From NCBI GenBank assembly GCA_002483265.1, contig DLHO01000009.1:252728-316727 (forward strand): 64,000 nucleotides of DNA. The letters run 5' to 3'. The translations under genes were made by a program, and so were the position numbers. Positions within the stretch are counted from its first letter, which is position 1; each line of letters starts with the position of its first letter. Positions 35,519 through 44,883 of this stretch are shown here, one piece after another. The DNA comes from Flavobacteriales bacterium UBA7666 (GTDB lineage Bacteria > Bacteroidota > Bacteroidia > Flavobacteriales_D > Crocinitomicaceae). A model generated the notes under the pieces. It was not told the origin of the DNA and did not search any database. It was given only the letters and a program-made list of their open reading frames with translations.

Positions 35519-36394
35519 ATGCCAAATTTAAAAGAAATACGAAATCGAATTACTTCAGTAGGATCTACGATGCAGATTACCTCTGCAATGAAGATGGTTT
35601 CTGCTGCAAAATTGAAGCGTGCGCAAGATGCAATTACTCAAATGCGTCCGTATGCTGAAAAATTGCAAGAGATCTTAGGTAATTTGACTGCTTCGTTAGA
35701 TATTTCAGAAAATGCTTTGGCTGCTTCACGTCCGGTTGAAAAAGTATTGATCATCGCTATCACTTCCAATCGTGGATTGTGTGGTGGTTTTAATAACAAC
35801 ATTATCAAACGTGTGAACTTAGCAGTTACGGAAGAGTATGCGAATGCAAACGTGAGTCTTCTTTGCCTTGGTAAAAAGGTGAAAGACGCATTCAAGCGTT
35901 CAGATATGTATTTTGATATTTCCGGTACTGGAATTCCGGAAGATATTTTTGCTGACTTGTCTTTTGGAAAGGTTTCTGCAGTTGCAGATTTTGCAATGAA
36001 AGCATTCCTTGAAAAGAAGTTTGATAAAGTGGTTGTGATTTACAACAGCTTCATCAACGCAGCTTCTCAACAAGTGAAAGAAGAGCAATTATTGCCAATC
36101 GTTCCGGCGGAACAAAAAGACGATATGCAGGCAGGAGATTACATCTTCGAACCTTCAAAAGAAGAGATCGTAGAAGAGTTGATCCCGAAATCGTTGAAAA
36201 TCCAATTGTTTAAAGCTTTGTTAGATTCAAATGCATCAGAACACGGTGCACGTATGACAGCAATGCACAAAGCAACGGATAATGCCAAGGAGTTACAGCG
36301 TAGTTTAAAATTAAGCTACAACAAAGCCCGCCAAGCTGCCATTACAAACGAAATTCTAGAGATCGTTGGTGGTGCAGAAGCATTGAACGGGTAA
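35519..36394 (+). CDS. atpG: F0F1 ATP synthase subunit gamma
   Basis: A 291-residue rotor shaft subunit: 'LKEIRNRITSVGSTMQITSA' and 'MKMVSAAKLKRAQ' at the N-terminus form the coiled-coil helix, and 'LSYNKARQAAITNEILEIVGGAEAL' the C-terminal helix signature. Last gene of the operon. The beta (atpD) and epsilon (atpC) genes, next in many bacteria, are absent here, as is common in Bacteroidota where atpDC is a separate unit. Confidence 0.96.
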   Translation: MPNLKEIRNRITSVGSTMQITSAMKMVSAAKLKRAQDAITQMRPYAEKLQEILGNLTASLDISENALAASRPVEKVLIIAITSNRGLCGGFNNNIIKRVNLAVTEEYANANVSLLCLGKKVKDAFKRSDMYFDISGTGIPEDIFADLSFGKVSAVADFAMKAFLEKKFDKVVVIYNSFINAASQQVKEEQLLPIVPAEQKDDMQAGDYIFEPSKEEIVEELIPKSLKIQLFKALLDSNASEHGARMTAMHKATDNAKELQRSLKLSYNKARQAAITNEILEIVGGAEALNG

Positions 36395-36414
36395 GAATAA
36401 AACGATTAAAAAGG

Positions 36415-36451
36415 AAAGGCTTTTCCGCTGCGGCGGAAGAGCCTTTTTTTT
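36415..36451 (+). terminator. Intrinsic terminator after atpG
   Basis: GGCTTTTCCGC (36418-36428) pairs with GCGGAAGAGCC (36433-36443) with one mismatch and a four-base loop; a run of eight T follows. It closes atpBEFHAG 21 bases after the stop. Confidence 0.9.
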
Positions 36452-36751
36452 GTGATCAAAATTTCCCCCGGTCAAAATCAGGCAGACAGTCCGTATGAAA
36501 AATTGATCCTAAAAACATCAGTCTTCCAAAGTACTGTTTTTACTAATGGAATGACTTAAGGAGTAGTTTAAATTCATTAGCTGAATAACAGATTTTTAGA
36601 AAAAATATCCTAAAAATTAATGTAGATATTGTAGGATATATACATTTACTCTCGTGAATGTAATCGTTCGATTGCTGCTTATAGTGAAAACCGCCGTCTC
36701 CCTTAAGCTTCTATCTGAAGAGAACTTTCTATTACTTAATTGTTATACTTT
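36452..36751 (+). other. Non-coding gap of about 300 bases before the SPFH gene
   Basis: I see no supported gene or structured RNA between the atpG terminator and the SPFH start. The sequence is AT-rich with no tRNA-like fold and no clear TAnnTTTG box; TAGGATATATAC near 36631 is the only promoter-like A/T block and is weak. Confidence 0.4.
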
Positions 36752-38725
36752 ATGGTACATTATTTACAAACCTATTGGTGGGTAATTGTAGTGGTGCTTT
36801 GTTTGGTGCTCTACAAATTTATTTTAAGATTCTTATTCGGGATGGTCATCGTTCCGGAAGACAGAATCGGATTAGTTACGAAGAAATTCGTTTTATTCGG
36901 AGCAAATAAAGAACTTCCGGATGGTCGCATTGTGGCTACAAATGGAGAAGCAGGTTTTCAGGCGAAAACACTAGCTCCGGGATTGTATTTCTGGATGTGG
37001 GTTTGGCAGTATGAAATCACGATGGAACAATTTACGGTGATTCCGGAAGGGAAAATCGGATTGGTCCTTTCCAAAGATGGTGCAGAAATTCCAACTGGAA
37101 ATATTTTGGGCCGCAAAGTAGAATGTGATAACTTCCAGGATGCAAATATGTTCTTAGTGAACAACGGACAGCGTGGTCGTCAAACGAACTACATTACAGC
37201 TGGTTCATACCGTATCAACACCATGTTGTTTCAGGTTTCGATCACAGAAATGGTTCGGATTCGCGAAAGCATGGTTGGTATCGTTACAACTTTGGATGGT
37301 AGACCAATTGATTCGGGTGAAATAGCAGGTAAAGCAGTTGATGAACACAATAACTTTCAGGATTTCGATACATTCTTAGAAAATGGAGGAAATCGCGGAT
37401 TACAACCTTCTGTGATTTTGGCTGGTTCTTACAACTTGAATCCATGGGCATTGCAGGTAGAGGAAACTCCAATGACTGAAATTCCAATCGGATATGTAGG
37501 AGTTGTTATCTCTTACATTGGTCAGGATGGAAAAGATTTAACCGGAACAGATTTCAAACATGGAAACATTGTAGAGAAAGGAAGCAAAGGTGTTTGGTCG
37601 GAGCCGTATGGTCCGGGGAAATATCCGGTGAACAAGTACATTATGAAAGTGGAGTTAGTTCCAACAACCAACCTGGTATTAAACTGGGCACAAGCACGAA
37701 GTGAATCGCATAATTTAGATAAGAACTTGTCTACGATTACCGTTCGTTCGAAAGATGGTTTCCCTTTCAATCTGGATGTTTCTCAAATCATTCACGTGCC
37801 AACCAACGAAGCACCGAAAGTGATTGCACGTTTTGGAAACATGGTGAACTTAGTAACACAGGTTTTGGAACCAACAATCGGTAACTACTTCCGTAACTCG
37901 GCGCAGGATAGTGATGTCATTGCGTTCTTGTCTACTCGTAAAGAAAGACAGGAGTCTGCCAAAGAGCACATCAAGAAAGTATTGGATGAATACAACGTAA
38001 ACGCGGTAGATACCTTGATCGGAGATATCGTTCCGCCGGAATCGTTGATGAAGACTTTGACAGATCGTAAGATCGCAGAAGAGCAAAAAGTGACTTACGA
38101 AACTCAAAAACAGGCGCAGGAAACACGTCAGGGGATGGAGAAAGAAACTGCCATTGCTGATATGCAAAAAGATATCGTAAAAGCGCAACAGAGTGTGGAA
38201 ATCGCAGAACGCACGGCAAATGCAACAGTGAAGAAAGCTGAAGGAGATGCATCCGGAGTGAAATTGGCGGTTGGTGCCGAAGCAGAAGCGACAAAAATGC
38301 GCGCATTGGCAGAAGCAGAATCTACCAGAGCTCGTGCAAAAGCGGATTCGGAAGCAGTTAAATTGAAAGCAGATGCGGAAGCTGAGCGGATTTCAAAAAC
38401 AGGTTTGGCTGAAGCTAGCAAAATCTTAGCCGTGGGTAAATCTACTGCTGAAGCTTATGAATTGGCTGTTAAAGCATTGGGTGGTGAAAACTTCACACGA
38501 TATAAGATCACCGAAGAGTTGTCAAAGGGAAATATCAAATTGATCCCGGATGTTCTGATTGGTGGAAACGGACAAGGTGGAGGATCGGCAATGGATGGAC
38601 TATTAGGACTGAAATTAATGGAAATGATGGATCCCGAAAAGAAAACGGAGATTCCTCAAAGGATAACAAAGCCTGACGTAAAACCTAAATCATCAGGCTC
38701 TTCTGGAGGTGGTAAAACCGAATAG
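36752..38725 (+). CDS. Large SPFH/flotillin-like membrane protein
   Basis: A 657-residue protein. One N-terminal membrane helix (WWVIVVVLCLVLYKFILRFL) is followed by three similar beta units (~35-115, 120-195, 200-275) with repeated phrases 'NFQDANMFLVNNGQRG' / 'NFQDFDTFLENGGNRG' and 'AGSYRINTMLFQV' / 'AGSYNLNPWALQV'. The SPFH/band-7 domain proper is at ~280-440. A long Ala/Glu/Lys coiled coil follows ('EAEATKMRALAEAESTRARA'), then a flotillin-like end (GKSTAEAYELAVKALGGEN) and a Gly/Ser/Lys tail. It probably forms membrane microdomain oligomers. ATG at 36752 is chosen over a TTG at 36740. Monocistronic with its own terminator. Confidence 0.85.
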   Translation: MVHYLQTYWWVIVVVLCLVLYKFILRFLFGMVIVPEDRIGLVTKKFVLFGANKELPDGRIVATNGEAGFQAKTLAPGLYFWMWVWQYEITMEQFTVIPEGKIGLVLSKDGAEIPTGNILGRKVECDNFQDANMFLVNNGQRGRQTNYITAGSYRINTMLFQVSITEMVRIRESMVGIVTTLDGRPIDSGEIAGKAVDEHNNFQDFDTFLENGGNRGLQPSVILAGSYNLNPWALQVEETPMTEIPIGYVGVVISYIGQDGKDLTGTDFKHGNIVEKGSKGVWSEPYGPGKYPVNKYIMKVELVPTTNLVLNWAQARSESHNLDKNLSTITVRSKDGFPFNLDVSQIIHVPTNEAPKVIARFGNMVNLVTQVLEPTIGNYFRNSAQDSDVIAFLSTRKERQESAKEHIKKVLDEYNVNAVDTLIGDIVPPESLMKTLTDRKIAEEQKVTYETQKQAQETRQGMEKETAIADMQKDIVKAQQSVEIAERTANATVKKAEGDASGVKLAVGAEAEATKMRALAEAESTRARAKADSEAVKLKADAEAERISKTGLAEASKILAVGKSTAEAYELAVKALGGENFTRYKITEELSKGNIKLIPDVLIGGNGQGGGSAMDGLLGLKLMEMMDPEKKTEIPQRITKPDVKPKSSGSSGGGKTE

Positions 38726-38731
38726 AAGAGA

Positions 38732-38757
38732 AAGGAGCTCACTTTGGGCTCCTTTTT
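38732..38757 (+). terminator. Intrinsic terminator after the SPFH gene
   Basis: AAGGAGC (38732-38738) pairs with GCTCCTT (38748-38754) over a nine-base loop and a T run follows, seven bases after the stop codon. Confidence 0.8.
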
Positions 38758-38924
38758 AATTTTAAAAAAATACCGGCATCATTTCCTTTGCTAAAATTTA
38801 ACATGACTTAATTCAAGAGATGAGTTCACTTGATGGAAGGTTAATCTTATTGGAGATTGATTTAATATACAGTCTACTAAAACGATAAAGTACCTTGTTT
38901 TCTTTGCAGTAAATTTTTCGCACT

Positions 38925-41900
38925 ATGAAAACATGTCTCTTATTGGCTCTTATTTGTTGTAATATCACTTTCGGACAAACGTCTTTTTTTACTTATGGTT
39001 CGAGTTGGAAGTATTTAGATAACGGAAGCAATCAAGGTACAGCATGGGTTGCTACTGGTTTTGATGATAGTGCCTGGTCTTCAGGAAATGGTCAGCTAGG
39101 TTATGGAGACGGTGACGAGACAACGGTCATCAGTTATGGAGCCTCTAGCACAAATAAATTCATTACGACCTATTTTAGAAAGGCAGTTACAATTGCGAAT
39201 ATAAATGACTTTGCTCAAATTCAATTAAACTGCAAACGTGACGACGGAATAGTTGTTTATGTTAACGGAGCTGAAGTCTGGAGAAATAATATGCCAAGTG
39301 GAACAGTGTTGTTTTCTACTACTGCGTCTGGTGATGCATCAGACGATGGAAATGGGATTCAAACAGCAACCCTTGATGCAGTAGCATCCGGTTTTATTAC
39401 CGGAAGCAATGTGATTGCCGTAGAAGTGCATCAACGAAACAATACAAGTAGCGATTTATCATTCGATCTGGAAATGATCGGATTGGAAGCACCAACCCAA
39501 ACTCAGGTGGTTGCACTTGGTGGTTCATGGAAGTATAAAGATAATGGAACGGATCAAGGTGCTTTGTGGATGACAACTAGTTTTGATGATAGTTCGTGGT
39601 CAACAGGTAATGCCGAGTTTGGTTACGGTGATGGAGATGAAGCCACCCTTGTTAATGCTTGTGGAACAATAACTCAAAATCCATCATGTACAAACAAATA
39701 TCCTACTACATACTTTAGAAAATCAGTCTCTATTTCAAATACCAATTTGTATCAATCGTTTTTGTTTAAAGTGAGAAGAGATGATGGCGCCGTTGTATAT
39801 GTCAACGGTGCAGAGATTTGGAGAAATAATATGCCAACTGGCACCATCACTTACAATACTTTTGCAAGCGCAGCTTGTTCCGATGACGGGGCGGATTTAA
39901 ACTCCTTTACCCTTTCTGTTCCGGCGTCCTCTTTCGTCTCTGGGATGAATACCATTGCCGTTGAAATTCATCAAAATAGTGGGTCCAGCAGTGATTTAAG
40001 TTTCGATATGGAAGTTATTGCTCTAGCACCAGTTCCGGGAGGAGCGACAGTGGAGAGAGGGCCTTATATTCAATCACTGACAGAGAATTCAGTTATCTTG
40101 CATTGGAAAACAGATGTGACTATTGATACCAAAGTTCAATATGGAACAAGTTCTGGCTCCTTGACCCAAGAAGTCACTCTTTCAACTCCAACTACAGATC
40201 ATATTGTAACACTTTCGGGTTTAACGCCAAATACCAAATACTTTTATTCGATAGGAACTTCTATCGGAGTAATTCAAGGAGATACGAACAATTATTTTAT
40301 CACAGCTCCGGTCAATGGATCCGAAGGTAAATATACCTTTTGGGTAAGTGGAGACTGTGGAACGAATACCACACATCAGCGCAATGTCCGTGATCGTTAT
40401 ATGGAGTATATGGATGGAAAATCGGCAAATGGCTGGTTATTGCTTGGAGATAATGCATATAATAGTGGAACAGAGGCAGAGTATTCATCCAACTTCTTTG
40501 ATATATATGAATCCAATTTAATGCGTAATACTCCTTTGTGGCCAGCGCCTGGTAATCATGATTATGCAAATAGCGGCTCTCGTCAGAATGATCATGCGGT
40601 ACCTTACTTTGATATTTTTGATTTACCAACTAACGGAGAGGCTGGAGGTGTTCCATCTCAAACGGAAGCATTTTATTCTTATGATTACGGAAATATTCAC
40701 TTTCTGGCTTTGGATTCCTATGGAAAGGAAGACAATGCAACGCGATTGTATGATACTTTAGGTACGCAAGTGCAATGGGTTAAAGCAGATTTGGCTGCCA
40801 ATACAAAACCTTGGGTGGTTGCTTATTGGCATCATGCACCTTATACGAAAGGATCTCATAATTCCGATACGGAGGGAGAATTAATAAGTATCCGTCAAAA
40901 TTTCATTCGTATTTTGGAACGAGAAGGTGTCGATTTGATTCTATGTGGGCATAGCCACGATTATGAGCGTTCAAAATTGATGCACGGTCATTATGGCAAC
41001 GAATCTACCTTTAATCCGGCAACTCATAATTTGAGTCAAAGTTCAGGGAAGTATGATGGATCTCCGAATTCCTGTACGTATGTCAAAGATTCTACCAATC
41101 ATACGCTGGAGGGTACAGTTTATGTGTTGAGTGGTGCTTCCGGAAAATTAGGAGGTACTCAGGCAGGATATCCGCATGATGCTTTGCCGTATGCAAATTC
41201 AACAGATGGCGGATCGTTGATTTTGGAGTTCGAAGCCAATCGATTGGATGCGAAGTGGTTGTGTGCTGATGGGGTGATTCGAGATAATTTCACGATCATC
41301 AAAGATGCAAATAAGCGCGACACCATTACAATCAACTACGGTGATACCACAGAACTTTCTGCTTCGTGGGTGGGAGATTATGTTTGGTCAACCAATGGAG
41401 CAAACAGCAGAAGTTTAACTATTTCTCCGGAAAGTTCACAAATGGTTTCGGTAACTGATCAATACCAATGTGTTTCTGACAGTGTTTTTGTTCAGGTAAT
41501 TCAACCAACTTTAGCCATTTCACCACTTGCAAATACAAGTTATTGTGTGGGAACTGAAATTCAGGTTCCTTATACAGTGAATGGTTATTTTCATCCGGAT
41601 AATAATTACCGATTGGAATTAAGTGATGAAAATGGTTCTTTCGCATCACCGCTTGCATTAGATACGATTGCCGGAAATCAAGCGGGGATTTTCACCGCCA
41701 ACCTTCCTGCTAATTTACCAGCGGGGTCGTATGCTATTCGTATTCTTACAGAACACCCGATGATTACCGAAACGGTATTCAATGGAATTCAGATTCATGA
41801 ATTGCCGGTTGTTAGTTTTACTGGCTTAAATGCAAGTTACTTTGCAAATGATCCAAATGTGGTACTTACAGGAATTCCTTCCGGAGGAAATTTCTCTGGT

Positions 41901-42854
41901 CCGGGAGTAAATGCTTCTGTGTTCAGTCCGGTGGCAGCAGGAATTGGAACACATGAAATTATCTATGAGTTTTCAGATTTGAATACCTGTTATAATGCAG
42001 ATACGAATTTGATAGAGGTATTGCCAATACCTGCAGGAGTTCAAATTTCTGCATTGACTACCAATGCATATTGTGTTGGAGATGCTCTTCAGGTAACTTA
42101 TATTACGCAAGGAACATTCGACCCAACAAACGAATTCGAATTGCAATTGAGTGATGTTTCAGGAAACTTTTCAAATCCAACGATATTGGAAACTCAGTTG
42201 AGCACTGGTTCAGGAATGTTTAATTCCACGATTCCAACAAACTTAATAACCGGAAATACCTACTTGTTACGAATTGTCGCTTCGAATCCGTCTTTGATAA
42301 CCGAATTAGCAAACCCACTTCAAATCTTTGCATTGCCGGTGGTAAGTTTTTCAGGGTTAAATCCAAGTTATATTGAAAACGATCCAAGCTCCTCTTTACT
42401 GGGTATGCCATCAGGAGGAACATTTACAGGTAACGGAATTTCAGGATTCGTTTTTGATCCGTCGGTTGCAGGAGTTGGTGGACCTTATGAAATTGTATAT
42501 TCGTTTACCGATGTGAATGGTTGCTCGGCAAGTGATACATTGTATACTTCTGTTACAGAAGATCAAACCAATTCAATTAACGAATCAGTTAGCGGAGTTG
42601 TTTTAAAAGTCTATCCGAATCCGGCAAAAGAAAAGATGGCGATTCGTTTAGAATCTAATCAGGATTTTTCTCTCGAAATCGAAATCCTGAACCTATTAGG
42701 AAGAGTAGAATCTGTAGTACAGCCAACACAATTGTCATTGGGCGTTCATGAATTTGAGTTGAATGCTTCCGAAATGAAATTGAGTAAAGGTGTATACTAC
42801 TTAAGATTACAAGTGAACGGGATTGAAAAACAATTGAAGATTTGCTTTAATTAG
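38925..42854 (+). CDS. Giant purple-acid-phosphatase-like metallophosphoesterase, T9SS cargo
   Basis: A 1309-residue exported protein (signal peptide MKTCLLLALICCNITFGQ). Domain order: two tandem ~185-residue beta-sandwich modules (~20-195 and 200-365; each with 'GYGDGDE', 'TTYFRK', 'VYVNGAE(V/I)WRNNMP' and 'IAVE(V/I)H(Q)'), a PAP-type FN3 domain ('GPYIQSLTENSVILHWK'), a metallophosphoesterase domain (~465-790) with the metal motifs GDCGT, GDNAY, GNHDY, 'YWHHAPYTKGSH' and 'CGHSHDYERS', two repeats of a ~175-residue Ig-like unit (each 'YCVG...Q(V)' then 'PVVSF(T/S)GLN'), and a T9SS sorting tail. Likely cell-surface phosphomonoesterase. Two bases precede the di-haem peroxidase start. Confidence 0.88.
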   Translation: MKTCLLLALICCNITFGQTSFFTYGSSWKYLDNGSNQGTAWVATGFDDSAWSSGNGQLGYGDGDETTVISYGASSTNKFITTYFRKAVTIANINDFAQIQLNCKRDDGIVVYVNGAEVWRNNMPSGTVLFSTTASGDASDDGNGIQTATLDAVASGFITGSNVIAVEVHQRNNTSSDLSFDLEMIGLEAPTQTQVVALGGSWKYKDNGTDQGALWMTTSFDDSSWSTGNAEFGYGDGDEATLVNACGTITQNPSCTNKYPTTYFRKSVSISNTNLYQSFLFKVRRDDGAVVYVNGAEIWRNNMPTGTITYNTFASAACSDDGADLNSFTLSVPASSFVSGMNTIAVEIHQNSGSSSDLSFDMEVIALAPVPGGATVERGPYIQSLTENSVILHWKTDVTIDTKVQYGTSSGSLTQEVTLSTPTTDHIVTLSGLTPNTKYFYSIGTSIGVIQGDTNNYFITAPVNGSEGKYTFWVSGDCGTNTTHQRNVRDRYMEYMDGKSANGWLLLGDNAYNSGTEAEYSSNFFDIYESNLMRNTPLWPAPGNHDYANSGSRQNDHAVPYFDIFDLPTNGEAGGVPSQTEAFYSYDYGNIHFLALDSYGKEDNATRLYDTLGTQVQWVKADLAANTKPWVVAYWHHAPYTKGSHNSDTEGELISIRQNFIRILEREGVDLILCGHSHDYERSKLMHGHYGNESTFNPATHNLSQSSGKYDGSPNSCTYVKDSTNHTLEGTVYVLSGASGKLGGTQAGYPHDALPYANSTDGGSLILEFEANRLDAKWLCADGVIRDNFTIIKDANKRDTITINYGDTTELSASWVGDYVWSTNGANSRSLTISPESSQMVSVTDQYQCVSDSVFVQVIQPTLAISPLANTSYCVGTEIQVPYTVNGYFHPDNNYRLELSDENGSFASPLALDTIAGNQAGIFTANLPANLPAGSYAIRILTEHPMITETVFNGIQIHELPVVSFTGLNASYFANDPNVVLTGIPSGGNFSGPGVNASVFSPVAAGIGTHEIIYEFSDLNTCYNADTNLIEVLPIPAGVQISALTTNAYCVGDALQVTYITQGTFDPTNEFELQLSDVSGNFSNPTILETQLSTGSGMFNSTIPTNLITGNTYLLRIVASNPSLITELANPLQIFALPVVSFSGLNPSYIENDPSSSLLGMPSGGTFTGNGISGFVFDPSVAGVGGPYEIVYSFTDVNGCSASDTLYTSVTEDQTNSINESVSGVVLKVYPNPAKEKMAIRLESNQDFSLEIEILNLLGRVESVVQPTQLSLGVHEFELNASEMKLSKGVYYLRLQVNGIEKQLKICFN

Positions 42855-42856
42855 AA

Positions 42857-44758
42857 ATGAAATTTTCCATTCTTTTTTGTTTACTTCTTTTAACTGTCGG
42901 TGCTTTGATGAGCATCCGGGAGAACTCGGACGCAGTTGTAGAACAGAAATTTGCGTTCAATAATTATGTGCTGAGTGAGCTGGAATTAGTGATCGATGAA
43001 TTGAAAGACTTTCATGCAGAGAGAGCTGATTCAAGTAAATCAACGGCGCATTATTTTAAGGCAAGAATTCATTACAAACACATTGAGTTTTTTGTAGAGC
43101 ATGTTTCTCCAGTCCAGGCTAAATATCAAATCAACGGAGCATTGGTTCCAAAGTTTTCAGAATACGAAGAAGGCTTTATCGTGGATCCTTGTGGTTTTCA
43201 GCGGGTAGAAGAAATACTGTTTTCAGGAGAAGAAATCGATTCCGTGGGGTTGGAAAATGAGTTGCTTGATTTAATCACTGTTTTTCAGGAATTGAAGAAT
43301 GCGTATCTCAGTATCTCATTAAGCGATTATCTCTATTTGGAAATGCTTCAGCTGCAGTTGGTACGAATTGCAGCAATGAATCTCAATGGGTATGATGCCA
43401 CATTTACTAAAACCAACATTCAGGAGGTAGATGAAAACCTGAAGTCCATGTTGGAAATGATTAAGCTCTTTCGATTGAAATTTGGAACAAAGGGTGAACT
43501 CAAAAAGAAATTTCAAGCACTAAATAAGGATATTCAAAACGCTCAGAAATTCCTTCGGAAAAATCCAAACTTTGATACATTTAACCGTTTGGACTTCATT
43601 ACATTTCATGTGGAGACAATAAATCGGGATTTGGTGCTTCTTCACCGCACATTGGGTCTTCCATGGTCGGAGCACAAGCAAGCACTTCATTTAAATTCGG
43701 ATCGCTTGTTTTCAAATGAAACCTTGAATCCCCAATTTTTCTCCATTTACTATTCCGATGAATCAAATTTAGAGAAGCAAGCTGCTCTGGGGAAATTGCT
43801 TTTTTATGACCCCATCCTTTCAGCCAATAATGAACGTGCATGCAGCAGCTGTCATCAACCGGATAAAGCATTTACAGACGGATTGAGAACCAGTCAGGCC
43901 TTTAACCAAGATGGATTTGTGGAACGCAATGCTCCGACTTTGATTGATGCGGTGTATCAAAAAGCATTTTTCTATGATGGAAAGGCTTATCAACTGGAGC
44001 AGCAAATCCGGGATGTGGTTCACAATGAGCGCGAAATGGGAAGCAAACTTTCAGATGTAGTTTTGAAATTGAGAAAGAGTGACGAATATAAAGCTTTGTT
44101 TAGAGCAGCCTTTACAGTTCAAAAAGATGCTGGTATTTCCGAATACGCCATTCAAAAAGCAATTACGGAATACGAAAAGACACTGATCTCAATGAATAGT
44201 CGTTTTGACCGCTATTTAGGAGGAGAAAGAAACTCCTTGAATCAACGGGAAATTAACGGTTATAATTTGTTTGCCGGAAAGGCTTTGTGTGGTTCGTGTC
44301 ATTTCTTTCCGCTTTTTAATGGAACAGTTCCACCTTATTTCATGGATTCCGAGTATGAAATTTTGGGTGTTCCGGCCACGGGTGAAAATAAGTCGCTGGA
44401 TTTGGATAAAGGCCGTTATGAAGTAACCAAGGTTCAGAAACAGATGTATGCATTTAAAACACCAAGCATTCGGAATTGCGAATTAACCGGTCCGTATATG
44501 CACAACGGAATTTATACTGATCTGAAACAAGTACTTCAGTTTTACCAAAAAGGTGGGGGAGAAGGATTCAAGTATCCTGTTCCGAATCAAACCCTACCAT
44601 TCGATTCATTAGAACTCAGCGATCGGGAACAGGAAGACATCATTCTCTTTTTGAAAGCATTGACCGATACTTCCGGATTAGCTCAAAAACCATTTAAACT
44701 TCCTTCATTCGAATCATCTCCCAATTTAAATGCACGGGTTTGGGGAGGTAAATACTAA
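42857..44758 (+). CDS. Di-haem cytochrome c peroxidase/MauG-like protein with helical N-terminal domain
   Basis: A 633-residue exported protein. The C-terminal ~330 residues are a bacterial di-haem peroxidase (CcpA/MauG type): first haem site CSSCH (~327) followed by 'QPDKAFTDGL', second CGSCH (~477), with 'LIDAVYQKAFFYDGKAYQLEQQ', 'FKTPSIRNCELTGPYMHNG' and 'ELSDREQEDIILFLKAL' at the usual places. Residues ~25-290 are a helical region with no recognised domain. It is the second gene of the phosphoesterase locus, only two bases after the PAP-like gene, so very probably co-translated. It could oxidise a partner protein (MauG-like) or detoxify peroxide; the redox partner is unknown. Confidence 0.85.
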   Translation: MKFSILFCLLLLTVGALMSIRENSDAVVEQKFAFNNYVLSELELVIDELKDFHAERADSSKSTAHYFKARIHYKHIEFFVEHVSPVQAKYQINGALVPKFSEYEEGFIVDPCGFQRVEEILFSGEEIDSVGLENELLDLITVFQELKNAYLSISLSDYLYLEMLQLQLVRIAAMNLNGYDATFTKTNIQEVDENLKSMLEMIKLFRLKFGTKGELKKKFQALNKDIQNAQKFLRKNPNFDTFNRLDFITFHVETINRDLVLLHRTLGLPWSEHKQALHLNSDRLFSNETLNPQFFSIYYSDESNLEKQAALGKLLFYDPILSANNERACSSCHQPDKAFTDGLRTSQAFNQDGFVERNAPTLIDAVYQKAFFYDGKAYQLEQQIRDVVHNEREMGSKLSDVVLKLRKSDEYKALFRAAFTVQKDAGISEYAIQKAITEYEKTLISMNSRFDRYLGGERNSLNQREINGYNLFAGKALCGSCHFFPLFNGTVPPYFMDSEYEILGVPATGENKSLDLDKGRYEVTKVQKQMYAFKTPSIRNCELTGPYMHNGIYTDLKQVLQFYQKGGGEGFKYPVPNQTLPFDSLELSDREQEDIILFLKALTDTSGLAQKPFKLPSFESSPNLNARVWGGKY

Positions 44759-44883
44759 GAGCAGTAGTTAACTTTATGAGCGCATAGATTTAACAATTGC
44801 TTTTAATTGCTGATTAGTTATTTAATAAGCCGGCAATAACGAATTTATATCCTAAACCTTTCTTTGTGGTGACGAAAAGCATC

